Assembly (NCBI GenBank): GCA_013076295.1
Contig: RQOL01000618.1
Span: forward strand, 2,046,001-2,110,000
Direction: 5' to 3'
DNA: 64,000 nt
Origin: Sanderia malayensis
Taxonomy: Eukaryota; Cnidaria; Scyphozoa; Semaeostomeae; Pelagiidae
Part shown: in pieces, positions 1 to 12,200 of the stretch
How the letters are laid out: each line of letters opens with the position of its first letter
Position numbering within the stretch: the stretch's first letter is position 1
Program-made: the position numbers and the translations under genes
The notes under the pieces: model-generated
The model's database searches: none
The model's input: only the letters and a program-made list of their open reading frames with translations
What the model was told of the DNA's origin: nothing

Positions 1-72
1 CTTTGTCAATGACATTGCACAACTTTCATATGTAAAAAATAAAATACATACAAGAATTGAAATAAATGTTAC

Positions 73-1165
73 CTCCGTCGGTTCCTCTGCTCTTCAACTT
101 TCTGTAGTCATTGTAAAGAGGTTCCAAATACTTGTAGCATTCAGTTGAAGTGCCAACAAGCCTCATGTAAAATGCACCCAAAGCTCTAGCATACCTTAAA
201 GACCAAAGCACAAACATCTCTCACAATTACATCTGTCATCTGCTATCTCAAATTCTCACGTTTTCAAATGATTTTATAACTCCCTTTGCATTGGTGTGGT
301 GCAGTTTTAACATCTGCTATTTTGATCTATTAAGCAAATTTCAACTTCCTTTGAGAGTTTGAAATAGCGAGTGTCAACTGTATATGCAAAAAGAACCAGG
401 AATGGAAACCTCAGTAGGGATGGGGCTGAATACCCTGCTTCCAGGGTCAGAATGGCTCACGAAGCTACAATTACATGGCTCATGCATATATTCCTTTACG
501 AATAGTGACATTAATACTCTTCATCCTCATGCTGAGATGCTGAGAAATACAACTTAAAAAATAATTACACAATGTAATCATACTTGTAGTCTTCATTTCT
601 GATGAATTCAACAACAATATCTTTTTCAGGTTGAATCTGCAACATCTTCAGTATCAAGCACAGAAATGGCGCCGGCTTAATGTTCCCACCATATGTTCCA
701 GCAATGTGATCGAGAGCCATTGCTTTGTCTACAAGAAGCTCAGCTGCAACAAAATATCAAATGCAGCATTTGTTGAGATATGGTCTAATTATTGATTAAG
801 TAATTCTTGAGTGCCTGAGTAAATATATTATAAATGCTAATCTTTTTGTAGCCAGATCCTTCGTATCTACCAGAACGGAAAGTAGGCCCACTCGCAGGCG
901 TAAAAAGAATTTCGCGGGAAAATTTTTAGCACACTCCGCTCCGCTCCTATCCTATGGCGCACACCACACAATTGCTGGCTTAAGGAAAGTTTAATTTATG
1001 AACAATTGCGGGAATAAAGAAACAAAACATCCCACCTGTTAATGCAAAGCATTCTTCCTTCCAGTATTTACATTCGTATATTCTTGTCCTTATTATCTTT
1101 TCCACGAGATATTGAGGGTTTGTTCCACGAACTGTTTTAGCATCACTAACCGTGCGGTTCGCCAT
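73..1165 (-). CDS. PRPF38A: Pre-mRNA-splicing factor 38A, 5' part (gene leaves window)
   Basis: PRP38-family component of the spliceosome (B complex), acting in the nucleus. Three coding exons are visible on the minus strand: 1165-1036, 743-584 and 194-73. The protein begins MANRTVSDAK and contains NPQYLVEKIIRTRIYE, YWKEECF, GGNIKPAPFLCL, LKMLQIQPEKDI and CYKYLEPLYNDYRK, the hallmark blocks of the family from residue 1 on. Every junction has GT-AG and keeps phase, for example ACAG to CTGAGC and CTACAA to GTATGC. The last visible exon ends at a GT donor at 72, so the rest of the domain and the usual acidic and RS-rich tail lie beyond position 1. The start is the first Met and matches the family N-terminus. 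Head to head with the zinc-finger gene at 1329. Identity is near certain; only the 5' portion can be described. Confidence 0.95.
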
Positions 1166-1328
1166 CTTGCTTTCTTTCCCAGATGATGATAGATATCAAC
1201 ACTTGAAAGTAGTACACAAAAGCACAGGGAAGCAAAGTAGTTAGTCTCTTCTGTTTGTAATCAAAAAAATTCAAACAACCGATCTCGATAAAACTTTTTT
1301 TAGATCAGCAGTGTATCACACGAACAAA
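1166..1328. promoter_or_regulatory. Shared divergent promoter of PRPF38A and the zinc-finger gene
   Basis: Only 163 bases separate the two start codons, so both 5' UTRs and core promoters must lie here or overlap the coding exons. No clear TATA box is seen. An upstream, non-coding first exon for the zinc-finger gene cannot be excluded, because a TTTTTTTAG acceptor-like tract lies just before its ATG. Confidence 0.5.
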
Positions 1329-3574
1329 ATGGCAAAATTGCAAAGAGAGACTGATGTAGCCAATGTTTTGTCACAGATGTCACAGCTTGTCCAATATCCT
1401 CACGAAAGTGGAAAATTATCTGGTAACGTAGTCCTAAGTCTCACTATAATTATAATAAAATATTTTAAACTAAAATTCGCCTTCTTGATCCTTCAGTCGA
1501 GTTCAATTGTAAACCGAAGTTTGGTTTTAAATTTTAGATAATAATATTTCTAACGAACCAGATGAACATGCGTATGCCCAAAACTCATCAAGATCGGATA
1601 AGCCTGCGTCATGTTTAAATTCAAAATCAAGCAGCAAAGGAAACAACGTTCAATCAGGTTAGCTTTTATATAGTATATAGTGTTATGCTGTATAGTACAA
1701 GCAAAATTAGAATCTGAAAACAAATTTGTTGAAAGCGAATTACGACTGCCCTAAAGATGAATCAACTCCAAGGGTCCAGTCCATTTACAGATGTGTTGTT
1801 TCACATTGCACCTATTGAACATTATACTTGTGTGTATGCACTCATTCTGTGTGCTGCCTACTTCTACCCTTTGCACAAGCAAACACAAAACAACTGAAAT
1901 ATATATTTGTATCAGTGGTAATAAACCGATTCAGCTCTTAATGTCCACCTACAGTTGGTCCTTTTGGACATGTATACATTTGAAACCCTATTTCATTTTG
2001 TTTTAGCTGTATCTGGTAAGAAGCATGTCTGCGAACTGTGTGGCCGTGCATTTGGAAAGCTGTGCAATTTGAAAAGTCATTTGCGTGTCCATAGTGGTGA
2101 CCGGCCCCACACGTGTGATGTTTGTTCTCATGCTTTTGGCAGTCTGTGGGATTTGATAAAACATAGCAGAATCCATTCTGGTGAAAAACCATACAAGGTA
2201 AAGAGAATATGCCTTTGTGGTTTATCATTTTTGCAATCCAATGTGCAAAAAGGTTGGATTAATAGCTCTCTGAATGATTAATATATATTGTGCTCCAGTA
2301 TTGCATCTTGTTGTCCAGTTTTGATACCGGTTTGAGGTCTTTGGAATATTGTCACACTTCTGAAAATTCACAGTAATATCAGCTCACAAAGAAACACCCC
2401 AATTCATGAGATGATAAACTTCTGTTCTCATTATGACAATCACTGAACAGACAAACTTTAAGACATTTACGATAGTTTAATTTCTGTGTATAATTTTTAG
2501 TGCTGCTATTGTGGGCGCTGTTTTGCTGCCTTTGGAAGTCACCAGCGCCACCTCCGACTTCACACCAATGAAAAGCCTTATCAGTGTCACGTGTGCTCGA
2601 AAGATTTCTCCCGATTGGACAGTTACAAGAACCACTTGAACACTCATTCAGACGACAAACCCTTCATCTGTCAGAAGTGTGACAAGAAATTCGCTTACCA
2701 GAGCAGTTACAAGAGGCATATGAACACGCATGATTTGGGCGAGAAAAGATTCACGTGCAACGCGTGCAATAAAAGCTTCACGCGACACGACTACCTTATC
2801 GTGCACACGCGTAAACACGATGAACAAGAAAACCACGATGAGGACAAAAAGCGTGTAGACGACGCCTCTCTTGACTCAGTTATCGATATAAATGAAGGTG
2901 AATTGCTCCTGTGTCCAAGTACAGAAATTCAGAGTTCCTCGTCTTATTCGGTGAATGCTGATTTGAGTCCTATTCCAATCCTATTGTCCATGGCTGAATG
3001 CACCGTTGTCAATGGTAGCATGTGTAATACAATGGAATACTTGGACTCAGCTTCCTTATTAGCAGCTGCCAGTGAAATAGAACTGGGAACGAGCGGCGAG
3101 ATGTCTACATCACATTACGATGTCGGAATCGACCTCGAAACTTGTCCCATCACTGCCGCATCCCAGTCTGAAAACAATGCAATCTCGGAGAAATCCGCGT
3201 TTGAATCGCAGTCTGATCAGCAAAAGAAACCGCACGATGAGAGTGGTTATTATGAAGGAGGCGATATTTCGCTGCTATACAAGATTGGACTACAAGAGGC
3301 GTTCAAAATCGACGAAAATCAATATGTACATCATGATCATGATGATGATGATGGTAATCTTGGTGACAATGAAGAAATCGAAGATGATTATGATGATGAT
3401 GACGATAAACACGATGATAATGACGATTATGATGATGATAGCCGCGATAAAGGACGTCCTGCTAATTCATCTTCGACTCAAGTTCGAACTATAGCTGATG
3501 AACGTGATTATTCTAATGCTTTCGAACGTATTACATTGCCTGAAACAACTGCACCATATTCATTTTCATTCTAA
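1329..3574 (+). CDS. C2H2 zinc-finger protein with six fingers and an acidic tail
   Basis: Probable nuclear DNA-binding protein of 492 residues. Exons: 1329-1422, 1538-1657, 2007-2197 and 2501-3574; all junctions are GT-AG and in phase. After a short Ser/Asn-rich leader come six C2H2 fingers in tandem, opening with CELC, CDVC, CCYC, CHVC, CQKC and CNAC. TGEKP-type linkers (SGDRPHT, SGEKPYK, TNEKPYQ, SDDKPFI) join most of them. Fingers 1-2 are on exon 3 and fingers 3-6 start exon 4. The rest of exon 4 (about 250 residues) is low-complexity, with Ser/Thr-rich stretches and a run of Asp, His and Glu encoded by GAT/GAC repeats. No KRAB, SCAN, BTB or ZAD domain is present. I do not recognise an ortholog. 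The start is the first ATG; an in-frame GTG lies 18 bases upstream. Confidence 0.85.
3331..3450 (+). repeat. GAT/GAC trinucleotide-rich tract inside coding exon
   Basis: Imperfect GAT and GAC repeats encode an Asp-rich run with interspersed His, Glu, Asn and Tyr near the C-terminus of the zinc-finger protein. Interruptions (ATC, CAT, AAT) suggest an old microsatellite kept open in frame. Confidence 0.8.
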
Positions 3575-3633
3575 CTTAAATTTATGCAATATATTTGAAC
3601 TTCAATGCAATGAATCTATCGGTATGATAAACT

Positions 3634-3639
3634 AATAAA
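3634..3639 (+). terminator. AATAAA poly(A) signal of the zinc-finger gene
   Basis: Canonical AATAAA 60 bases after the stop codon. The remainder of 3575-3782 is AT-rich 3' UTR and spacer with nothing else recognised. Confidence 0.7.
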
Positions 3640-3782
3640 AATCTTGTTTTTAACTACTAAATATCTTGCCTTTTAACTACTTATTCGCTCCAGACCCCAC
3701 TATAATGATAACTGAAATCCGTTGTACAATTACATGATCTGACGATTAAATCGATTTACCCAATCAGTATTCAATCTATGAT

Positions 3783-3946
3783 CACGTGTCCTGTGTTATT
3801 GTCATCATGTGACAATAAGCAGATGTTAAGCCTCCGCTGAACTCGACTCAGCCATATGCAAATCCTGAACAGGTGTCTCTCGTACAATCACGTGACGTTG
3901 ATTTCTATTGTGAAGGAATTCCGCCCGGCCAGTCAGTATTATAAAA
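3783..3946 (+). promoter_or_regulatory. TATA promoter of the reticulon gene with E-boxes and octamer
   Basis: Two CACGTG E-boxes (3783-3788 and 3889-3894), an ATGCAAAT octamer (3856-3863) and TATAAAA (3940-3946) lie in order upstream of a non-coding exon that ends at a GT donor after 4117. The spacing looks like a classical core promoter. That exon contains a short upstream reading frame, 3993-4031 (12 codons, beginning MNTYL), that could dampen translation. Factor assignments are inferred from motif type only. Confidence 0.55.
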
Positions 3947-4518
3947 CACACACCTTAGATTCTCAGCTTTTCAGCCGCTATCTTGTCCTACGATGAATAC
4001 ATATCTCGACAAAACGTCGTTGAAAGACTAGGTGTTAGTCCGAGTTATTATTCTGTTGCACTGACGAACTTTAACACCAGTATAGAGTCACCAGAAGTGA
4101 TCAAAGGACATTGCAAGGTAAGATAAACAAAGTTATTGTCAACCCTGTGAACACTCTGGGGTGGGATCATGAAAATGTTTGAATCGTTGAATTGTTGTTT
4201 CGAACGACTTTGTTCCTAAGAGACTTAAAAGTGCAGGGATTTTGTGAAAATTGGCAAGCAAGTTACATAAACTTGAATTATACAATTTACAAAAACTTCT
4301 GTTGCTGATGATTAAATTTGCAAGTTGTGCTTGATTCAAGAATTGGGGAAACGCCCTTGAGTTGCGTGATTTTTACGAGCGTTTGTAAACAGATGAAAGA
4401 TGACAATTTGCGTGGAGAGCCGCGAATCCCGCGTGTCATCCTGCGGGACTTTAGCAACAGCAACAACTGTTAGTTTTTGCTCTCACCTCTCCTGTATTCT
4501 CTTCTTGCAGACGGCAAT

Positions 4519-5672
4519 ATGGACATCTTCGCATGTAGAGACATCATTTTATGGAAAGATGTTCGAATCTCGGCATCGATTTTCGGTTTGCTGTTATTCC
4601 TCCTAACTGCCTTGTCGTTCTACAGCGTGTTAACTGTGCTCACGTGTCTTACTATTCCCTTCATTACCCTGCAATTGATGCTGAGAGCAGTCTGGGTTCT
4701 AAAATGCGCATTCCTCAAAGAACCGCTGGCCAATCCATTCCAGTAAGTTCAGTTTTCTCGGTATGACCAGTAAAACCAAATTCACATTTATGTTTCGATA
4801 CTGTTGCTGATGTACTATTTTATCAAACCTTCTTGGAAAAAGTTTTTAAACCTCATTCGTCTTTATCCAGGGCCTGGGTTGATAAAGACATTGATATTGA
4901 CGATAATAAGGTGATCAATGTTATATTTCATCCGAGATTATTTCCTCTTTTATATCATCTTTTATTTCATCCCTTGTCCAAAAGCAAGCATCTTTATTCG
5001 ATGCCTCCATCATTTCAGATATCACGCTGCAACAACCAGGTTCTTCAAGTGGCCAACACTGCAATGAAATCCCTAAAGCACATCGTTTTCGTTGTTGATC
5101 TATTGGACACAGCCAAAGCCTTGGCAGTCCTGTTCTTTCTATACTATTTAAGCAACAACTTTAGTGGCATCACACTGCTCTTTGCGAGTGAGTAGAAATC
5201 ATTGTCCACCTTATTCAGAACACTACAATGCTGTTTGCATGCTTTACTGTTCGATCCATGCATTGAATAACTTATCATGTTCTTCCCTTGCAGGCACTGT
5301 CATAATATTCACTATACCAAAGATTTTTAAACTCTACCAAGCCGATATCCATAGATTAGCCAGCATTGTTGCCGAAAATACAACGACTTTCGTGATAGGT
5401 CTGAACAACAACTTCTTCCATGCTCGAACTCATTTCCTTTTCACGCTTCACTCTTGTTCTCAAACCCTCCATCTTTGTGTATTTTTTATTCCAGTTCTAG
5501 TGCCTTTTTTGATCAATAAAAATTCAGTGAGCTACAATATTTTGAAGGTTATTATCGACATAAAACATGTATACTTTATTCTACAGGATCAAAGCTGCAT
5601 TACCGTTCGGTAACCAAGAGAAAGCCAAGAGTTCATAGCTTGAAAAACATCGCAAATTTTGCACGAATATGA
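4519..5672 (+). CDS. Reticulon-like ER membrane protein
   Basis: Short reticulon of 207 residues that shapes tubular endoplasmic reticulum. Coding exons: 4519-4742, 4871-4910, 5019-5187, 5294-5398 and 5587-5672; a non-coding exon ends at 4117 and splices to 4511. The reticulon homology domain starts almost at the N-terminus (DIILWKDVRISASIFG). It is followed by a long hydrophobic hairpin (LLLFLLTALSFYSVLTVLTC), a hydrophilic loop with NNQVLQVANTAMKSLKHIVF, and a second hairpin (DTAKALAVLFFLYYLSNNFS, then FTIPKIFKLYQADIHRL). This matches an RTN core without the long N-terminal extension of some vertebrate isoforms; an upstream promoter for a longer isoform was not seen. The C-terminus (RKPRVHSLKNIANFARI) lacks the usual di-lysine ending. 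It converges on CFAP57. The family is sure; the paralogue number is not meaningful here. Confidence 0.9.
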
Positions 5673-6251
5673 ATCATCGTGCAAAACTTTGATACTTTGA
5701 AGATTATGCACGCAATTAACACTTGAAAAGACCAGACTTATGCCAAGTACTTTCTGGAAGATGAGCCTTTATTGATGAAACTTCTTGAATTCACAACTGG
5801 TCATATGTAATCAATGGGTTACGTACTTCTTCTATTCATACGTCACTGAACATAAACAATACGGCATACACTGATCACCAATAACACCGCATATATCATA
5901 GCACAGGAAAGCATTCAATACCTATTAGCACCAGCCTTTAAATAACTGTACGGCTATTTATTTATTAGCTTCGTTCCAGTTAATACAACTGTAGTAGATA
6001 TATAATTAGTGTTGGCTTATTTCAAATCAAGGAACGTTTCTCTCGCCATCTCTGCCTGTGAATTTAGAAACGAATAGAAGAAAAATGAGACACGAATTGA
6101 CCCATACGAATGTTTATACATGATGATAATAAGTAATTATTTACAAATGCAGCAATGCAATGCAGTGACACAACAATGCATCATCGAACAAAGTGTTTCA
6201 AAAAATCCATACAAGAAAATTTCACAAGAACAGTACCCCCGTCTTTGATGA
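5673..6251. other. Convergent 3' UTR region between reticulon and CFAP57
   Basis: 579 bases of AT-rich sequence between two convergent stop codons. It should carry both 3' UTRs. I see no open frame, repeat or RNA gene in it. Confidence 0.6.
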
Positions 6252-9200
6252 TCAAATTGTTATCTGTGACATTGGTGGCAGCTTTCCAGACGGAGGTCTT
6301 GCAGCCAGGTTCGATTCCAAATCCTTGATCTGTGATCTTAGTTTTCTCATCTCGTGTTTTTGAAGGTCGATAAGATGTCTGGCCTCTTGTTCGTTGAATA
6401 AGCCATCCCCCCTAGCTTTGTCTTTTGAGCCGTTGTGTAGCAGTTGAGTTGAATTGCTGGCGTGCTGTTTGCGAAGTACATTCAAAGCTGTTTCCAAATC
6501 ATGCACTTGGGTTCGAGAAAGCTTCAACTCGCGGCGGAGGTCGTTTATTTCATTTATAAGCATCACGTTCTCCTAAAAAATAACAAATAATAATCAGAAA
6601 ATTAAACAAGAATGAATAATCGTTTCCGTGCTACCTCACAAAAACCCGCTCACGAAAGACTACTCAAATAAAAAATGCAATAAATATATAGTGCCAATTT
6701 TGGTAATATTAAATAAAACTACGACGTTTTGAGCATGTACTCGAGATTAAGAGACATTTTACGACTCGAATAAATGCGGAATCGTTACCAGGGACGTCGA
6801 AACAGCGAAAAGTATATGCACTAAAATATTTCAGGCAGCTAACTGATGTGCCCTCTTCTTTTCGAAAGGTATGCTCTCCACCTCTTTGCTCCAAAACTTT
6901 TAAATCCTTCGAAAATCCCCGAATATTGCTATTTAAAGCCTGATGCTATATAAAACCTCAAGGTATTTAGCTCCACGAGCTTATAAAACAACATGACGTT
7001 ATAGCACTGTGGGTCAGTATCTGATCGAAGCATTCAAGCTCAAATCCGCATGAAAAAGAAGTCAACTAACCTGGTTATAATACGAATCCGTGTACAGAGT
7101 TTCAATTGCCATAGATTGATTTAAAAATCAAAAAGTATTGCCGCTTATGGACAACGGATTAAAAAGGTTTGCTATCAATCCATAAACCACATCAAGTGCT
7201 CGATTCGAAAATCACTCGACATCAATCAAAAAACGACGACAATGATTCTCGGATCGTTGTGAGCACAGAAAAATCACTTTAAACGTGATTATCGTCAAAT
7301 GACGTCAATAATGCGATAGAATGCACGTTGTAAATGAAAACAGGAAAAGAGGGGGGGGGGAGAAAGAGGAGAGCACTTGGTGCAATTGAGTAAAGTATGT
7401 GCTCTGTAAACATCGCGGTAATACACAGGGACAAACCTGCATAATCCTGACGTTATCTGCTCTGTGGATTTCTGTGTCTTTAGATAGCTTCTTGCGTAAC
7501 GATGCAACACTGCGTTCAAGGTGTTCCCTCTGGCGGGCATACTCTTGTTGGATATCGGCATCAATACCTGCTTGCTCAGGCTAAAGAGAAATAACAATAA
7601 TCAGAATCACATAATACGTACGTGCTTAACTATAAGAATCGCACGTGGTATATAGTATTTGTTATCAATCTGGAGATGGTATCAAAAACCAGAGTCACAT
7701 ATTTTAGGGTGGGTTTGGTTGAGTTATAATAATCATTATGGTATAGTAAGAAATTTTTTAATAAGCTGGATGAAAATATCAACAACTATAATCACATCAA
7801 CATTGATAAGCAAAAGGAGTCATTATATGCATAACGAGGCCAGGGGGAGCTTGTTTAAAACGAGGCTGACATAGACATCAATTGTTGTGAATTCTAACCG
7901 TATCATCGCTGACATATTTCGTGTAGACTTGTTTGATGCTTTCCTTAAGCTTCTTCGGTTCTTGAATGAGACCAACTGTGTTGTGCAAATCAGTCTTGAA
8001 GCGTTTCACGACAGCTTCAACATCGTGTACCTGTTAGCAATGAAAATACAACAATGTCACTGTGAAATAACTAACCCAATGACGCCACAAAAGCAAAGAT
8101 AATGTCTGATTATATCCATCTGCTCGGATAAAAGGAAAAGAAAAGACATTGCTGTACAAGAAGGGTGGTTTAAATAAGTAATGTATTCATACCTTTTGTC
8201 TTTCTTGGTACATCTCCTTCTCAGTGGCTTTGAGTTTTAATTTGAGCTCTTCAATTGTCAATTCAAGGTTTGTGTTTTGTTTGTGAAAACGTTCAAGCTC
8301 ACTTTCCATCTATGAATGAAATGAATATCTGCTTCAGATCGACACTCATGCAAGGTTGGTTAATTCGGGACAACTATTCATGAAGACAAATGTAGAGAGC
8401 TACACGTATATTGAAAGAAAGATGTAAGACACACACAAGATGCTATAGATACATGGAAGTTAAAAGTGTTTCTACATAGAGGAAAAAAAGGTAGAGACTT
8501 ACTCTAAAAAGAGAAAGGAAGGACTAAAAAAAACCCCGCAAATTAAAAACAACTAATAAGAAACATTCAGGCTCAGGCTTTCAGAAGAACAATGAGAAAA
8601 CAATGGGAAATCTTTGTAAATAATATAACTCGACCCGAAAAATCTGTTTCTTAATCGCTGGACTTTACTGTACAACAGTAGCAAGCAACGATGAGGATTA
8701 ATTGACATGACGTCAAGTAAAATTTTTGAGAGGAACAGGTTAGCCTTGATGAATGCAGTTGACAATGTGATATACCTCTTGAATTTGCTCTTTCATTGCC
8801 TTGATATCATTCTCTCTCGGCTCAATCTGTTTCTTGAGCTCTTTGATTTTATAATCAAGAACAAATTTGAACTTCTCCAGTTCCTGATTTTTCTTCTTCA
8901 AATCGTAGATTCTTTTTTCCTTTGAAACAAGAACGAAAACAATTACTTCTCCAAAACCACACAAAAAATTAAGTCATACATAAGAGGAGAATATCAAATG
9001 TTGTCAAAAAGCACCATATTTAATTATGGTCTGTGTAATAAGAATTTACTAAAGAGCTGCAAAATGCTCACTTTGTCTTGAATAGTTTCATCTCGCTCCT
9101 GAATCTCCTTCTTTAGTCCATAGATATCCTTTTCCAAAGACTTGATAATGCCTTGTAGTTTATTTTGTTCCCCATGCAGACGTTGTATTTCGCTCTTATG

Positions 9201-12200
9201 CTCATCAATCTCCTTCTGTAGACTTGTGAACTAGCAGAGAAGAATGGTTATATTAGACAACATGCCATAGCGAAAAGCTATAACCCCAGCTCATGCAACG
9301 TGATATGCCCAATCAATGAGTTTGTTTCAAGTCCTATTTCTTCCAGCTTTAAAGCAATGGAAGCATATATTGGCTGATTAACCAACTAACCTTCTTTCTC
9401 ATGATTCCAGTTTCTCCTTTCAATCGAAGGTTCGATTCTTTCTCCTCTCTTAATTTCCTTTCATATTTATTTTTGATATCGAGTATTTCTCTGTCCGCGT
9501 CTTCTTCTATTTGCTTCTTCGTCTCTTCATACTCTCTCAGCTGCTGTCGACCCTCCTCGTTAGACTGATACGAAAATAAAAGCAATTTTAAAAGCAAACA
9601 TGTCTCAAAGCTTCGAGTACAAGCAAACCTCATTTAAATCTCACCAACTAAAACTGCAGGTTACAAAGTATAGTATCAGTTAATGATTCAATTTCAGCTC
9701 TATCAATGTGCCACTAACTATACCTGTTCGAGTTGCCCGTTTTTATCTTGCAACTTTTCTCGTAATACTCGGTAAGCTCTTCCAATGCGCGCTCTTTGCT
9801 ATCTTCCATCTCAGCCAGTTGACGCTCGTAGTCCTAGAAAAAGAAAGATAAACTCAGATCAATAGCATATATTTACAGTAAATAATTTAAATAAAAAATT
9901 AACTTGATTAAGAACAAAGACAAGCTCAAAGATATAAAATAGAAAAACTAAATGAGATCATTATCATATGCTATGCACAATAGGATTCGATTTTAAGTAC
10001 AAACATTCCAACTCTCATTAAAAATCTATTGTTTACCTCTTGCATTTTCTGACTTTTATTCTGTAGTTCTTGATACTTCTCGTATTCAGACATGAGTTTC
10101 TTATTGTTTGCAGATTCGAGATCTTCCAATTCCTTTGAATGTTTCTCGAGCAACTCAGAAACACTTTCCTCGTGCTTCGCACTGTCCTTCTCTTTGTCTG
10201 TTCTGAGCACTTGGTTTTTCGTCTTCAACGATTCCATTTCTTGGATGAACTTCTCTGTCAACTCCTTGATCTTCTCGTTGTAGTTCATGTCTTTCAGACG
10301 AAGTTGATACTCGTTCTCCATCTTCAATTCCTCAACTCGAGTCTTCAGCTCACTCATCAACAAATTCTATAATAAAGAAAGAACGAACTTTAAACAAAAA
10401 AATATCGACAAGACAAATAAAATTAAAAAAGGTGTCAAAGCTTGCACAATTACAATTAATGGTCAAAAATATAAAAATGAAGGTACAATAAAGTCAATCA
10501 GAGAAATAGAAAGCATTTGGAAGGTGAGGAGACAGAAATTAAAGGTCACTTAAATCACACCTTAAAATTTTTGAGGGCACTTGTTTACAAAAAGTGATGG
10601 ACCATGTGCCCCCAAATCCCTCCGCCCCCCCCCACATCTATGAGTTTAAGCAATAAATACTGTACTCTCCCATATATGCTTTTGCTTCTATTTCTCGCGA
10701 TTCTACTTACGACTCGGTGGACTATGTTCCTTGTTGGTCCACCGTGCACGATTAACATATAATGTGTTCATTAATAATGGCGTCTACGACAGCAGGAGTC
10801 GAGAATGCTAGCTTAAAGCGATCAACAAGAAACTCGATCCAGTAATGGAAAGGATGCCTAGTGTAACGATGAAGACGGTCGTACCTTTTCTTCAAGATCA
10901 GATTTCGTGATGAGAATCTCTTCGGCGTACGTGACCTCTTTTTCACGTTTGCCTCGTCCTTCTTTGTCGCTGATTTTGTGGATAAACAACGAGGCATCAT
11001 CACTGACTGAGATTAGATACTGATCATCATACGTGATGCGAATCTACAAGATAAGAATCAACCAAAGCTCAGTGCAAGAGAAAGCAGTAGTTGATAACTA
11101 AACAAAGAAATAACCCAAATGCAGTACGTTATCTTCACTTTACACGAGTGAGAGAGTATGCAGAAGATATAGCTCACCTTTGTTATTGATCCAGAATGAG
11201 CCTGCAGCTCTTGCCATTCGCCAGGAACCGAGAGGGGGAATTTGAAAGCACGAATTACACCCGTATTCGTGCCAGCGAAAAGCATTCTTCCAGATCTGGA
11301 TGATACGACCTGAGTGAGAATCGTGTCGTTTGCAGATACATCGCGAAGAATCTAAAACAAAACATGGGTAATAATCTTAATGCAATGATGGTGAATAATG
11401 ACACTACAATAGAACAAATGAAGCCATGGAATAACAGATGAATCTTAGTGCGCAAACTCTATTTAAAGTATTGCAAGCCGCCGAAAGAGGCTCGTGATTG
11501 GGGAAGAGGGTAACAATAGGGGGTCGAGAAAACGCACAACTTCATGCTGTTTCCCAGCTTGTCAACAGGTGCCCCAAAGACCCTTGGCAATTATAACTTT
11601 TAAAAAACTGCCATTAGTGGTAGAGAAGACATTGCTATAAAAAGCACGTTTCTCTGTCTCTCGGTGGCTCTATAAAATCATCAAACAACAACGTACTTGA
11701 CCATCGCTGATTTCTTTCAACGTGCGGTCTGACCCAACAGCGAAGATGGTTTTGCCGTCCGGTGAAACCGATACACACGTGTAACTACAAGACTTCAGAA
11801 CGCTCTCTCCCTCCCTCTTTTGACTGCCAATGTTCCATTCGTATACAGCGCCATCCATTCCGCATGACATGAGTTTGCTATCATCCTGTGTCCAACGAAC
11901 GCAACGCACCTAGAGAAAACAAGATTAGCAACACTCAAAACCTTGATTGCATCTCAAATACACACATCGTCTCTCTCTTTTAAATGTCTCTAGATTGCTC
12001 AAAAGCTTTAAAGTTTCTTAGAAAACAAACCTTGCCGTTGTGCCCTTTGAGGTTGCCAACATTCTCGAATGTTGTCGAGGAATACAACTGAATAACGTTA
12101 CCGTGAACAGCGGCAAAGAGATGCCCACCATTGCTGAACGAACACTACAAAAACAAACCAGGTTCATCAGATACAAAGACTAACAGCGTGACAGTAAATG

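Noticed and set aside
9724..9833. CFAP57 as a pseudogene because of the frameshift
   Set aside because: All other exons, splice sites and conserved blocks are intact, so a one-base error or allele is likelier than decay.
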